Shown here piece after piece: positions 1 through 6,051 of a DNA stretch of 6,322 nucleotides. Source of the DNA: an uncultured Ruminococcus sp. Its GTDB lineage: Bacteria; Bacillota; Clostridia; Oscillospirales; CAG-272. The stretch spans positions 1 to 6,322 of the forward strand of contig CADCPG010000164.1 of the NCBI GenBank assembly GCA_902803255.1, read 5' to 3'. The notes beneath the pieces were generated by a model. That model searched no databases, was not told the origin of the DNA, and saw only the letters and a list, made by a program, of their open reading frames with translations. Made by a program: the position numbers and the translations under genes. Every line of letters begins with the position of its first letter. Position 1 is the stretch's first letter.

Positions 1-31
1 CGGAAAGCAGCTGTTCCTTACGGAAAGCAGC
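1..31. repeat. 11-base direct repeat upstream of purA
   Basis: CGGAAAGCAGC occurs at 1-11 and again, exactly, at 21-31, a spacing of 20 bases or about two helical turns. The spacing is not a multiple of three, so it does not give a repeated peptide in any frame. It could be a pair of same-face binding sites for a regulator of the purA region, or chance. The left edge of the window hides whether further copies exist. Confidence 0.5.
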
Positions 32-67
32 ACAAATATACGAAACGAGGTCATACCGGAACAATGA
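2..67 (+). CDS. Possible 3' end of an unidentified upstream gene (partial)
   Basis: Reading from base 2, this frame is open from the window edge and ends at a TGA (65-67) that overlaps the purA ATG as ATGA. The last residues read IRNEVIPEQ before the stop. This is the same type of junction as that between pyrG and purF in this window, which is why I list it. Only 21 codons are visible, no family is recognisable, and a frame can stay open over 63 bases by chance. The frame of purA is also open to the edge here, but it has no ATG, GTG or TTG before base 64. If the call is real, purA is translationally coupled to an upstream gene and is not the first gene of the operon. If not, this is a purA leader. 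Confidence 0.35.
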   Translation, partial: GKQLFLTESSTNIRNEVIPEQ

Positions 68-1350
68 AAAACAAAGTCGGAGCGATAGTCGGGATCAACT
101 GGGGCGACGAGGGCAAAGGCCGGATGGTCGACCTGCTCGCGGAGGAGTACGACGTCGTTGTGAGGTATCAGGGCGGCGGAAACGCCGGACATACCGTCGT
201 GAACGAAAAAGGCAGATTCGCGCTGCACCTTCTGCCGTCGGGGATCTTCCGCGAAGGAGTCGTAAATATCCTGGGGAACGGAGTTGCGCTCGACCCGGAG
301 AATCTGTGGGCGGAGATGAGCGAAGTGATGTCGAAGGGCATCTCGCTGACTCCAGGGAACCTGAAGATAAGCGAGCGCGCGTCGCTGCTGATGCCCTGGC
401 ACCGCAAGCTCGACGAGCTCGAGGAGGCGCGTCTCGCCGACAGAAAATACGGATCGACCAAACAGGGCATCGCGCCCTTCTACGCGGATAAATACCGGAA
501 GAAGACGGTCCTCGCGGGTGAACTGAGAGACCGCGGCAGGTTTTTCGACCGTCTGGAGGAGCTGCTCGAGTGGAACAATCTGATCCTGACCGGAGTCTAC
601 GGGGCGAAGCCGTATACAAAAGACGACATCGGGAAATGGTTCGACGGCTTCTGCTCGAAGATCGCCCCGTTCGTGTGCGACACCGGCGGATTCCTGGAAA
701 ACGCCCGGAGCGAGGGCAAAAGCATCCTGATGGAGGCTCAGCTCGGGGCGCTCCGGGACATCGACTTCGGCATATACCCGTATACGACGTCGTCGAACAC
801 CACGGCCGCCTACGCGCCGATCGGGTCGGGTCTGCCGTCGCTGCGTCCCGACGAGGTCATAGGGGTGGTCAAGGCCTACTCGACATGCGTCGGAGAGGGG
901 CCGTTCGTCTGCGAGATGTCGGGAGAGGAGGCGTCGGCGCTGCGCGAGGCGGGGGCCGAATACGGCGCAAAGACCGGACGCCCCAGACGCGTGGGCCCGA
1001 TCGACACCGTCGCCACGGGATACGGGGTCGGAGTACAGGGAGCGACCTGTCTCGCACTCACGAAGCTCGACGTGCTCAGCTATATGAAGAGCATCCCGGT
1101 CTGCTCCGCATACACCGTGAACGGCAGGAAGACCGGGAGATTCCCCTTCCCGGCCGACCTCGGCGGCGCGCTGCCGGTCATCGAAGAGCTGCCCGGCTGG
1201 AACTGCGACATCACGGGGGCGAGATACTGGGAAGAGCTGCCGCAGGAGGCAAAAAGATACGTCGAATATATCGAAAAGGCCGTCGGATGCCCGATAAAAT
1301 ACGTATCCGTCGGGCCCGAAAGAGACAGCATAATCATAAGAGACCTGTGA
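64..1350 (+). CDS. purA: Adenylosuccinate synthetase, divergent subtype
   Basis: This cytoplasmic enzyme joins aspartate to IMP using GTP, giving adenylosuccinate, the first step from IMP to AMP. At 428 residues it has the usual family length. The N-terminal WGDEGKGR (13-20) carries the catalytic Asp15, and NAGHT (40-44) carries the catalytic His43. TSSNTT (242-247), TGRPRR (304-309) and the guanine-contacting LTKLD (332-336) match the IMP and GTP sites, and the C-terminus ends in the usual IIIRDL. Several motifs differ from the Escherichia coli and Bacillus form: INWGD for the usual TQWGD, GSTKQGIA (130-137) for the GTTGRGIG type, EAQLG (224-228) where EGAQG is expected, and AYSTCVGEGPF (271-281) where Arg usually replaces Cys. 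From memory this pattern resembles a clostridial subgroup. The ATG at 64 gives the canonical N-terminus and is the first start visible in this frame. Its RBS is weak: the best candidate, GAGGT at 47-51, lies 12 bases upstream. purB, the next enzyme of the pathway, follows after 46 bases. Confidence 0.95.
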   Translation: MKNKVGAIVGINWGDEGKGRMVDLLAEEYDVVVRYQGGGNAGHTVVNEKGRFALHLLPSGIFREGVVNILGNGVALDPENLWAEMSEVMSKGISLTPGNLKISERASLLMPWHRKLDELEEARLADRKYGSTKQGIAPFYADKYRKKTVLAGELRDRGRFFDRLEELLEWNNLILTGVYGAKPYTKDDIGKWFDGFCSKIAPFVCDTGGFLENARSEGKSILMEAQLGALRDIDFGIYPYTTSSNTTAAYAPIGSGLPSLRPDEVIGVVKAYSTCVGEGPFVCEMSGEEASALREAGAEYGAKTGRPRRVGPIDTVATGYGVGVQGATCLALTKLDVLSYMKSIPVCSAYTVNGRKTGRFPFPADLGGALPVIEELPGWNCDITGARYWEELPQEAKRYVEYIEKAVGCPIKYVSVGPERDSIIIRDL

Positions 1351-1360
1351 AGGCCCCGGG

Positions 1361-1371
1361 GGACCCGGTCC
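1361..1371. other. Small palindrome between purA and purB
   Basis: GGACCCGGTCC is a perfect inverted repeat around a central C, able to form at most a 4-pair stem with a 3-base loop. It lies 10 bases after the purA stop. There is no T-tract behind it, so it is not a standard terminator. In GC-rich sequence it may well be chance. Confidence 0.3.
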
Positions 1372-1386
1372 GGACAGCAGAACAGC

Positions 1387-1391
1387 GGAGG
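1387..1391 (+). promoter_or_regulatory. Ribosome binding site of purB
   Basis: GGAGG lies 5 bases before the ATG at 1397, within an A-rich stretch (GGAGGAAAAAATG). It is a near-consensus Shine-Dalgarno sequence and fixes the purB start. Confidence 0.88.
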
Positions 1392-1396
1392 AAAAA

Positions 1397-2812
1397 ATGA
1401 GCGAAATATACGAATCACCTTTTTCAAAGAGATATTCATCCGAGGAAATGCAGCGGCTCTTTTCGGACGACACGAGATACACGACCTGGCGCCGTCTCTG
1501 GGCGTCTCTCGCGAGGAACGAAATGAAACAGGGCCTGCCCGTCACGCAGGCCCAGGTCGACGAACTCGAGGCGCACACAGCCGATATCGACTACGGCTGC
1601 GTCAGGCGCCGCGAGGCCGAGGTGCGCCACGACGTCATGGCCCACATCTACGCCTACGGCCTCGCCGCTCCGTCCGCCGCGGGGATCATACACCTCGGCG
1701 CGACGAGCTGCTACGTCACAGACAACGCCGACCTCATCATTTACAGGGACGCCCTGCGGCTGATACGCGCGGAGCTGCTCGGCGTAATGGCAAACCTGTG
1801 CGACTTCGCCGAAAAGTGGAAGGCCCTCCCCGTCCCGGGCTATACGCACTACCAGCCGGCTCAGCCGGTGACGCTCGGGAAGCGGGCGTCGCTCTGGCTG
1901 CAGGACTTCCTTTCCGACCTCGGCGAGGTCGATTTCGCGCTGTCTAACATCAGATTTCTCGGCTGCCGCGGCACCACAGGTACCGAAGCGAGTTTCGTCG
2001 GGCTGTTCGGCGGTGATACGGAAAAGATCGACGCCATGAACCGGGGCATCGCGGCCGAGTTCGGGTTCGGCGAATGCTTCGACGTGTGCGGACAGACATA
2101 CCCGCGCAAGACCGACAGCCGGATCATGAACGCGCTGTCGTCGATCGCGCAGACATGCTGCCGCATGGCCTGCGACATCCGCCTCATGCAGCACGACAGG
2201 CAGGTCGAGGAACCCGTCGAGGAAAAGCAGATCGGCTCTTCCGCGATGGCGTACAAGCGCAATCCGATGAGATGCGAGAGGATATGCTCCCTCTCGAGGT
2301 ATCTTATCGCCGATGCCGCGAACGCGCCGATGACGGCCTCGTCGCAGTGGCTCGAGCGCACGCTCGACGACTCCGCGAACCGGCGCATCTCGATCCCCGA
2401 GGGCTTTCTCTGCGCCGACGCCGTGCTGAGACTGGCGCAGAACGTGACGGCGGGACTGAGAGTCAACCGGAAGGTGATCGAAAAGGCGCTGAACGACTTT
2501 TTGCCCTTCGCCGCTACCGAGAACCTGCTCATGGAAGCCGTAAAGCGCGGCGGAGACAGGCAGGAGCTCCACGAGATCATCCGCCGCTGCTCCGTTGAGG
2601 CGTCTGACAGGATGAAAGACGGCGGGGACTGCGACCTGACCGAAAGGCTGGCCGCCGAGAGCGGCTTCGGCCTTTCCGCCGGGGAGATCCGCGCGGTGCT
2701 CGATCCGTCGCTCTATACCGGAAGATGCGCGGAACAGGTGGAGGTCTTTCTCGCGAAGGTGAGACCGCACCTTGACGGAGCCTCCGCCGGGGCGCCGGAT
2801 ATATCTCTGTGA
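1397..2812 (+). CDS. purB: Adenylosuccinate lyase, eukaryote-like subtype
   Basis: PurB removes fumarate twice in purine synthesis: from SAICAR to give AICAR, and from adenylosuccinate (the PurA product) to give AMP. It belongs to the fumarase/aspartase superfamily and acts as a homotetramer with shared active sites. Visible motifs are RHDVMAH (77-83), HLGATSCYVTDN (99-110), GYTHYQPAQ (148-156) with the catalytic His151, and the superfamily signature loop GSSAMAYKRNP (280-290) with the serine-containing mobile loop. The signature has Ala at 285 where human ADSL has Pro. QWLERTLDDSANRRI (317-331) and PFAATENLLM (370-379) follow. These blocks, the N-terminal YESPFSKRYSS and the 471-residue length match the human ADSL subtype far better than the roughly 430-residue Bacillus or the E. 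coli form. From memory, such PurB proteins also occur in Clostridia. The C-terminal tail after about residue 460 is Gly/Ala-rich and not conserved. A strong RBS supports the start. The gene sits directly behind purA, its pathway partner. Confidence 0.95.
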   Translation: MSEIYESPFSKRYSSEEMQRLFSDDTRYTTWRRLWASLARNEMKQGLPVTQAQVDELEAHTADIDYGCVRRREAEVRHDVMAHIYAYGLAAPSAAGIIHLGATSCYVTDNADLIIYRDALRLIRAELLGVMANLCDFAEKWKALPVPGYTHYQPAQPVTLGKRASLWLQDFLSDLGEVDFALSNIRFLGCRGTTGTEASFVGLFGGDTEKIDAMNRGIAAEFGFGECFDVCGQTYPRKTDSRIMNALSSIAQTCCRMACDIRLMQHDRQVEEPVEEKQIGSSAMAYKRNPMRCERICSLSRYLIADAANAPMTASSQWLERTLDDSANRRISIPEGFLCADAVLRLAQNVTAGLRVNRKVIEKALNDFLPFAATENLLMEAVKRGGDRQELHEIIRRCSVEASDRMKDGGDCDLTERLAAESGFGLSAGEIRAVLDPSLYTGRCAEQVEVFLAKVRPHLDGASAGAPDISL

Positions 2813-2830
2813 TCCGCCGCCCGCGGCGGG
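2813..2830 (+). other. GC-rich stem-loop directly after purB
   Basis: CCGCCGC (2814-2820) and GCGGCGG (2823-2829) are perfect inverted complements, giving 6 pairs closed by a 4-base loop, or 7 with a 2-base loop. A T-G wobble pair at 2813/2830 could extend the stem. It begins immediately after the purB TGA. No T-run follows, so a classic intrinsic terminator is not supported. It could be an attenuating or Rho-associated terminator, an RNA stability element protecting the purB 3' end, or a processing site separating purB from guaA expression. Confidence 0.55.
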
Positions 2831-2874
2831 ACCGGTGCGCTCATACCATGTCATAAGATCAAAAACAAACGCTC

Positions 2875-2880
2875 AGGAGG
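2875..2880 (+). promoter_or_regulatory. Ribosome binding site of guaA
   Basis: AGGAGG, followed by T, lies 6 bases before the ATG at 2887. It is the full consensus Shine-Dalgarno sequence and the strongest in the window, consistent with guaA being translated independently of purB. Confidence 0.92.
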
Positions 2881-2886
2881 TTCTAT

Positions 2887-4419
2887 ATGGACAGGATCCT
2901 TGTTCTGGATTTCGGCGGACAGTACGATCTGCTGATCGCGCGCAGAGTGAGAGAGCATCACGTCTTCGCCGAGATAAAGCCTTACGGAAAAATAAGTGCG
3001 GAAGAAGTTAAACGCGGGGGATACCGCGGGATCATCTTCACCGGAGGCCCCGCCAGCGTATACGCGGAAGGTTCGCCCCTCTGCGGCGCCGACATGCTCG
3101 AGACCGGGATACCGGTTCTCGGGATCTGCTACGGAGCGCAGCTCATCGCGCATCTGTCGGGCGGAGAGGTGTCGCCGGCGGAAGGCTCCGGTGAATACGG
3201 AAGCGCCGCGCTCAGCGTCGGGAAAAGCGCTCTTTTCGAGGGGATCCCGGAGAAGATCACCTGCTGGATGAGCCATTCAGACCGCATAACCTCTCTTCCG
3301 CCGGGATACACCGTCACCGCGTCTACCGGAAAATGCCCCGCGGCTGCTTTCGAAAACAGCGAAAAAAAGATATACGGCGTCCAGTTCCATCCCGAGGTGT
3401 CGCATACCGAATACGGCAGATACGTCATAGGCAATTTCGTGAAAAAGATCTGCGGCGCATCGGGTGACTGGACGATGGACGGATTCACCGAGAGGAGCGT
3501 CAGAGAGCTCCGCGAAAAGCTCGAAGGCCGGAACGTCATGCTTGCGCTCTCGGGAGGCGTCGATTCGTCGGTCGCGGCCGAACTGCTCTGCAGGGCGGTC
3601 GGAGACCGTCTCACCTGCGTGTTCGTCGATCACGGCATGCTGAGGAAGGGCGAATCCGAGGCCGTCGTCTCGGTCTTCGGAGGAAGGAAGGACATGAACT
3701 TCATCCGCGTCGACGCCGCCGAGCGCTTTCTCGAGAGGCTCTCGGGCGTTACGGAGCCCGAGACAAAGCGCCGGATCATAGGAGAGGAGTTCATCCGCGT
3801 CTTCGAGGAGACGGCAAAGGCCTGCGGCGGCTCGGACGTCCTCGCGCAGGGGACGATCTATCCCGACGTCATCGAGAGCGGCCGCGGGGATGCCGCGGTG
3901 ATCAAGAGCCACCACAACGTTGGGGGGCTGCCGGGCGAGATGCTCTTCCGCGAGATCTGCGAGCCGCTGAGAGACCTCTTCAAGGACGAGGTAAGGCATG
4001 TCGGCGAACTGCTGGGACTGCCCGACTCCATCGTCCGGAGGCAGCCCTTCCCCGGTCCCGGACTCGCCGTGAGGATCACCGGCAGGATCAGCGGGGACAA
4101 ACTGAACACCGTGAGGGAGGCCGACGCGATATTCCGCGAGGAGGTCGGCAAACTGCCTGAGGAGGAGCGTCCTTCGCAGTATTTCGCCGTGCTCACTGAC
4201 ACGAAGAGCGTCGGCGTGAAAGGAGACGCCAGGGCGTACGGATACACCGTCGCGCTCAGGGCGGTCGATACGGACGACTTCATGACCGCCGGCTGGTCAA
4301 GGCTGCCGTACAGCCTGCTGGAGACCGCCTCCGGACGCATAACCGGTGAGATCCCGCAGGTCACGAGGGTGGTATACGATATTACCTCAAAGCCGCCCGC
4401 GACCGTAGAGTGGGAATGA
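2887..4419 (+). CDS. guaA: GMP synthase, glutamine-hydrolysing
   Basis: GuaA aminates XMP to GMP using ATP and ammonia released from glutamine. At 510 residues it is a full-length single-chain bacterial form with both activities fused. The class I glutamine amidotransferase domain covers about 1-190: GICYGAQ (79-85) holds the nucleophile Cys81, and VQFHPEVSHT (165-174) supplies His168 and Glu170 of the triad. The ATP pyrophosphatase domain follows, with the PP-loop SGGVDSS (222-228), VDHGMLRKGE (247-256), LAQGTIYPDVIESG (319-332) and IKSHHNVGGLPGE (339-351). The C-terminal dimerisation and XMP-binding domain contains RRQPFPGPGLAVRI (384-397) and ends in the highly conserved YDITSKPPATVEWE. 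All key residues are present. The N-terminus begins right at the first beta strand (RILVLDFGGQY), which with the strong RBS supports the start. The gene is separated from purB by 74 bases holding a stem-loop. The XMP-producing partner guaB is not in the window. Confidence 0.97.
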   Translation: MDRILVLDFGGQYDLLIARRVREHHVFAEIKPYGKISAEEVKRGGYRGIIFTGGPASVYAEGSPLCGADMLETGIPVLGICYGAQLIAHLSGGEVSPAEGSGEYGSAALSVGKSALFEGIPEKITCWMSHSDRITSLPPGYTVTASTGKCPAAAFENSEKKIYGVQFHPEVSHTEYGRYVIGNFVKKICGASGDWTMDGFTERSVRELREKLEGRNVMLALSGGVDSSVAAELLCRAVGDRLTCVFVDHGMLRKGESEAVVSVFGGRKDMNFIRVDAAERFLERLSGVTEPETKRRIIGEEFIRVFEETAKACGGSDVLAQGTIYPDVIESGRGDAAVIKSHHNVGGLPGEMLFREICEPLRDLFKDEVRHVGELLGLPDSIVRRQPFPGPGLAVRITGRISGDKLNTVREADAIFREEVGKLPEEERPSQYFAVLTDTKSVGVKGDARAYGYTVALRAVDTDDFMTAGWSRLPYSLLETASGRITGEIPQVTRVVYDITSKPPATVEWE

Positions 4420-4424
4420 AAAAC

Positions 4425-4430
4425 GGAGGG
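4425..4430 (+). promoter_or_regulatory. Ribosome binding site of pyrG
   Basis: GGAGGG lies 7 bases before the ATG at 4438, inside the 18-base guaA-pyrG gap. It is a strong Shine-Dalgarno sequence with good spacing. The short gap argues that guaA and pyrG share one transcript. Confidence 0.9.
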
Positions 4431-4437
4431 CAGAGAC

Positions 4438-6051
4438 ATGACCAAGTATATTTTTGTTACCGGAGGAGTCGTTTCGGGCCTCGGCAAGGGGATCACGGCG
4501 GCGTCGCTCGGACGTCTGCTCAAGGCGCGCGGACTGAAGGTCGCGGCACAGAAGCTCGACCCCTACATCAACGTCGATCCGGGGACGATGAGCCCCTACC
4601 AGCACGGTGAGGTCTACGTGACCGAGGACGGCGCCGAGACCGATCTCGACCTCGGGCACTATGAGCGCTTCATCGACGAGGACCTCAACAAATACTCCAA
4701 CCTGACGACAGGCAAGGTCTACTGGAACGTCCTGAACAAGGAGCGCCGCGGAGAATTCCTCGGCTCGACGGTCCAGGTCATACCGCACATAACCAACGAG
4801 ATCAAGGATTTCGTATACAACGTCGGACGCCACTCCGACGCCGACGTCGTCATCACCGAGATCGGCGGCACCATCGGCGACATCGAGTCCCAGCCTTTCA
4901 TCGAGGCTGCCAGACAGATCTCGCTCGAAGTCGGACGGGAGAACAGCCTCTTCATCCACGTGACACTGGTGCCCTGGCTGCACGGCTCCGAGGAGCACAA
5001 GACCAAGCCGACGCAGCACTCGGTCAAGGAGCTGCAGGGGATGGGAGTCAACCCGAACATCATCATCCTGCGCTGCGACGAGCCGCTCGAACCGTCGATA
5101 TTCGACAAGATAGCCCTTTTCTGCAACGTAAAGAAGGACTGCGTGATCGAGAACATCACGCTTCCGAACCTCTACGAGGCTCCGCTGATGCTCGAGAAGT
5201 CGGGATTCTCGTCGGTCGTATGCCGTGAACTCGGCATCGACGCCCCCGCGCCCGACCTCGACGAATGGACGGCGATGGTCGACAGGATAAAGGCTCCGCG
5301 CAGACCGGTGCAGATCGGGCTCGTCGGGAAGTACGTCGCGCTGCACGACGCCTATCTGTCGGTCGTCGAGGCGCTCAGACACGCGGGCTATACCTACAAC
5401 GTCCACATCAAGGTGCACTGGATCGATTCGGAGGAGATCACGCCTGAAAACGCCTCTGACATCCTCTCGGGACTTGACGGCATCATCGTTCCGGGCGGCT
5501 TCGGCAGCCGCGGGATCGAGGGTATGATCACAGCCGCGAGATACGCGAGGGAGAATATGATCCCCTATTTCGGCATCTGCCTCGGGATGCAGATCGAAGT
5601 CATCGAGTTCGCGAGGAACGTCGCGGGGATCTGCGGCGCGAACTCGGGCGAATTCGACGACGGCTGCGCCGACAAGGTGATAGATTTCATGCCGGGGCAG
5701 AGCGACGAGATCGACAAGGGAGGCACGCTCAGACTCGGCGCATATCCCTGCGAGATAGCTCCGGGCACGACGATGGAGAGATGCTACGGTACGCGGTCGA
5801 TCAGCGAGCGCCACAGACACAGATACGAATTCAACAACAAATACAGGAAAGTGCTTGAGGAGGCGGGGCTCACGCTCAGCGGAATGTCCCCCGACGGGCG
5901 GCTGGTCGAGACGGTCGAGCTGACCGGGCGCGACTTCTTCGTCGGCGTCCAGTACCACCCCGAGTTCAAGAGCCGTCCGAACAGGCCGCATCCGCTCTTT
6001 CTGGGTTTCGTCGGAGCGGCGGCAGGCAGCCCGGACAAATGGGCGGAATGA
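4438..6051 (+). CDS. pyrG: CTP synthase, glutamine-hydrolysing
   Basis: PyrG makes CTP from UTP, ATP and glutamine, and in the family is activated by GTP and inhibited by CTP. It works as a tetramer and can form filaments. Its 537 residues are typical. The N-terminal amidoligase domain (about 1-267) starts with FVTGGVVSGLGKG (6-18), whose SGLGKG is the P-loop-like ATP site. It then has KLDPYINVDPGTMSP (39-53), the DLGHYERF block (71-78), KERRGEFLGSTVQVIPHIT (101-119) and EIGGTIGDIES (141-151), which binds UTP and magnesium. The C-terminal class I amidotransferase domain (from about 290) shows PGGFGSRGIEG (352-362), GICLGMQ (379-385) with nucleophile Cys381, and VQYHPEFKSRPNRPHPLF (504-521) with His507 and Glu509. 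Nothing important is missing. The start is fixed by the canonical MTKYIFVTGG N-terminus and the RBS. Its stop codon overlaps the purF start. Grouping with guaA makes functional sense because the GTP activator derives from the GuaA product. Confidence 0.98.
   Translation: MTKYIFVTGGVVSGLGKGITAASLGRLLKARGLKVAAQKLDPYINVDPGTMSPYQHGEVYVTEDGAETDLDLGHYERFIDEDLNKYSNLTTGKVYWNVLNKERRGEFLGSTVQVIPHITNEIKDFVYNVGRHSDADVVITEIGGTIGDIESQPFIEAARQISLEVGRENSLFIHVTLVPWLHGSEEHKTKPTQHSVKELQGMGVNPNIIILRCDEPLEPSIFDKIALFCNVKKDCVIENITLPNLYEAPLMLEKSGFSSVVCRELGIDAPAPDLDEWTAMVDRIKAPRRPVQIGLVGKYVALHDAYLSVVEALRHAGYTYNVHIKVHWIDSEEITPENASDILSGLDGIIVPGGFGSRGIEGMITAARYARENMIPYFGICLGMQIEVIEFARNVAGICGANSGEFDDGCADKVIDFMPGQSDEIDKGGTLRLGAYPCEIAPGTTMERCYGTRSISERHRHRYEFNNKYRKVLEEAGLTLSGMSPDGRLVETVELTGRDFFVGVQYHPEFKSRPNRPHPLFLGFVGAAAGSPDKWAE

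Noticed and set aside
12..63. Inverted pair TGTTCC (12-17) and GGAACA (58-63) upstream of purA
   Set aside because: Only six bases each, 40 bases apart, with no supporting structure between them; expected by chance.
1..63. Purine riboswitch or leader RNA before purA
   Set aside because: Too little sequence is visible and no conserved purine or PRPP riboswitch core is recognisable.
570..1400. + strand open frame (276 codons) overlapping the 3' half of purA in another frame
   Set aside because: The translation is extremely Arg-rich without domains; purA in the other frame is unambiguous.
2772..2805. Promoter-like TTGACG (2772-2777) with TATATC (2800-2805) ahead of guaA
   Set aside because: The spacer is 22 bases (20 if GATATA at 2798 is used), outside the usual 16-18, and it lies in the purB coding end, so it is not supported as a sigma-70 promoter.
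1436..2854. Long open frame on the - strand (472 codons) across the whole of purB
   Set aside because: It is antisense to a gene with clear conserved motifs. Its translation is Arg/Val/Asp-rich without recognisable motifs, typical of a codon-bias shadow in GC-rich DNA.
2841..2869. TCATACC plus AAAAACAAA before guaA, both also found at 51-57 and 67-75 around the purA start
   Set aside because: The spacing between the two words differs (20 versus 16 bases), and the second purA copy is simply the codons for Lys-Asn-Lys. Probably coincidence.
3277..3999. - strand open frame (240 codons) inside guaA
   Set aside because: Another shadow of the GC-rich codon pattern, fully antisense to the conserved core of guaA.
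4387..5991. Long open frame on the - strand (534 codons) opposite pyrG
   Set aside because: The length is striking, but the translation is low-complexity Asp/Val/Arg/Leu-rich and mirrors the pyrG codon pattern. No family features or RBS stand out.
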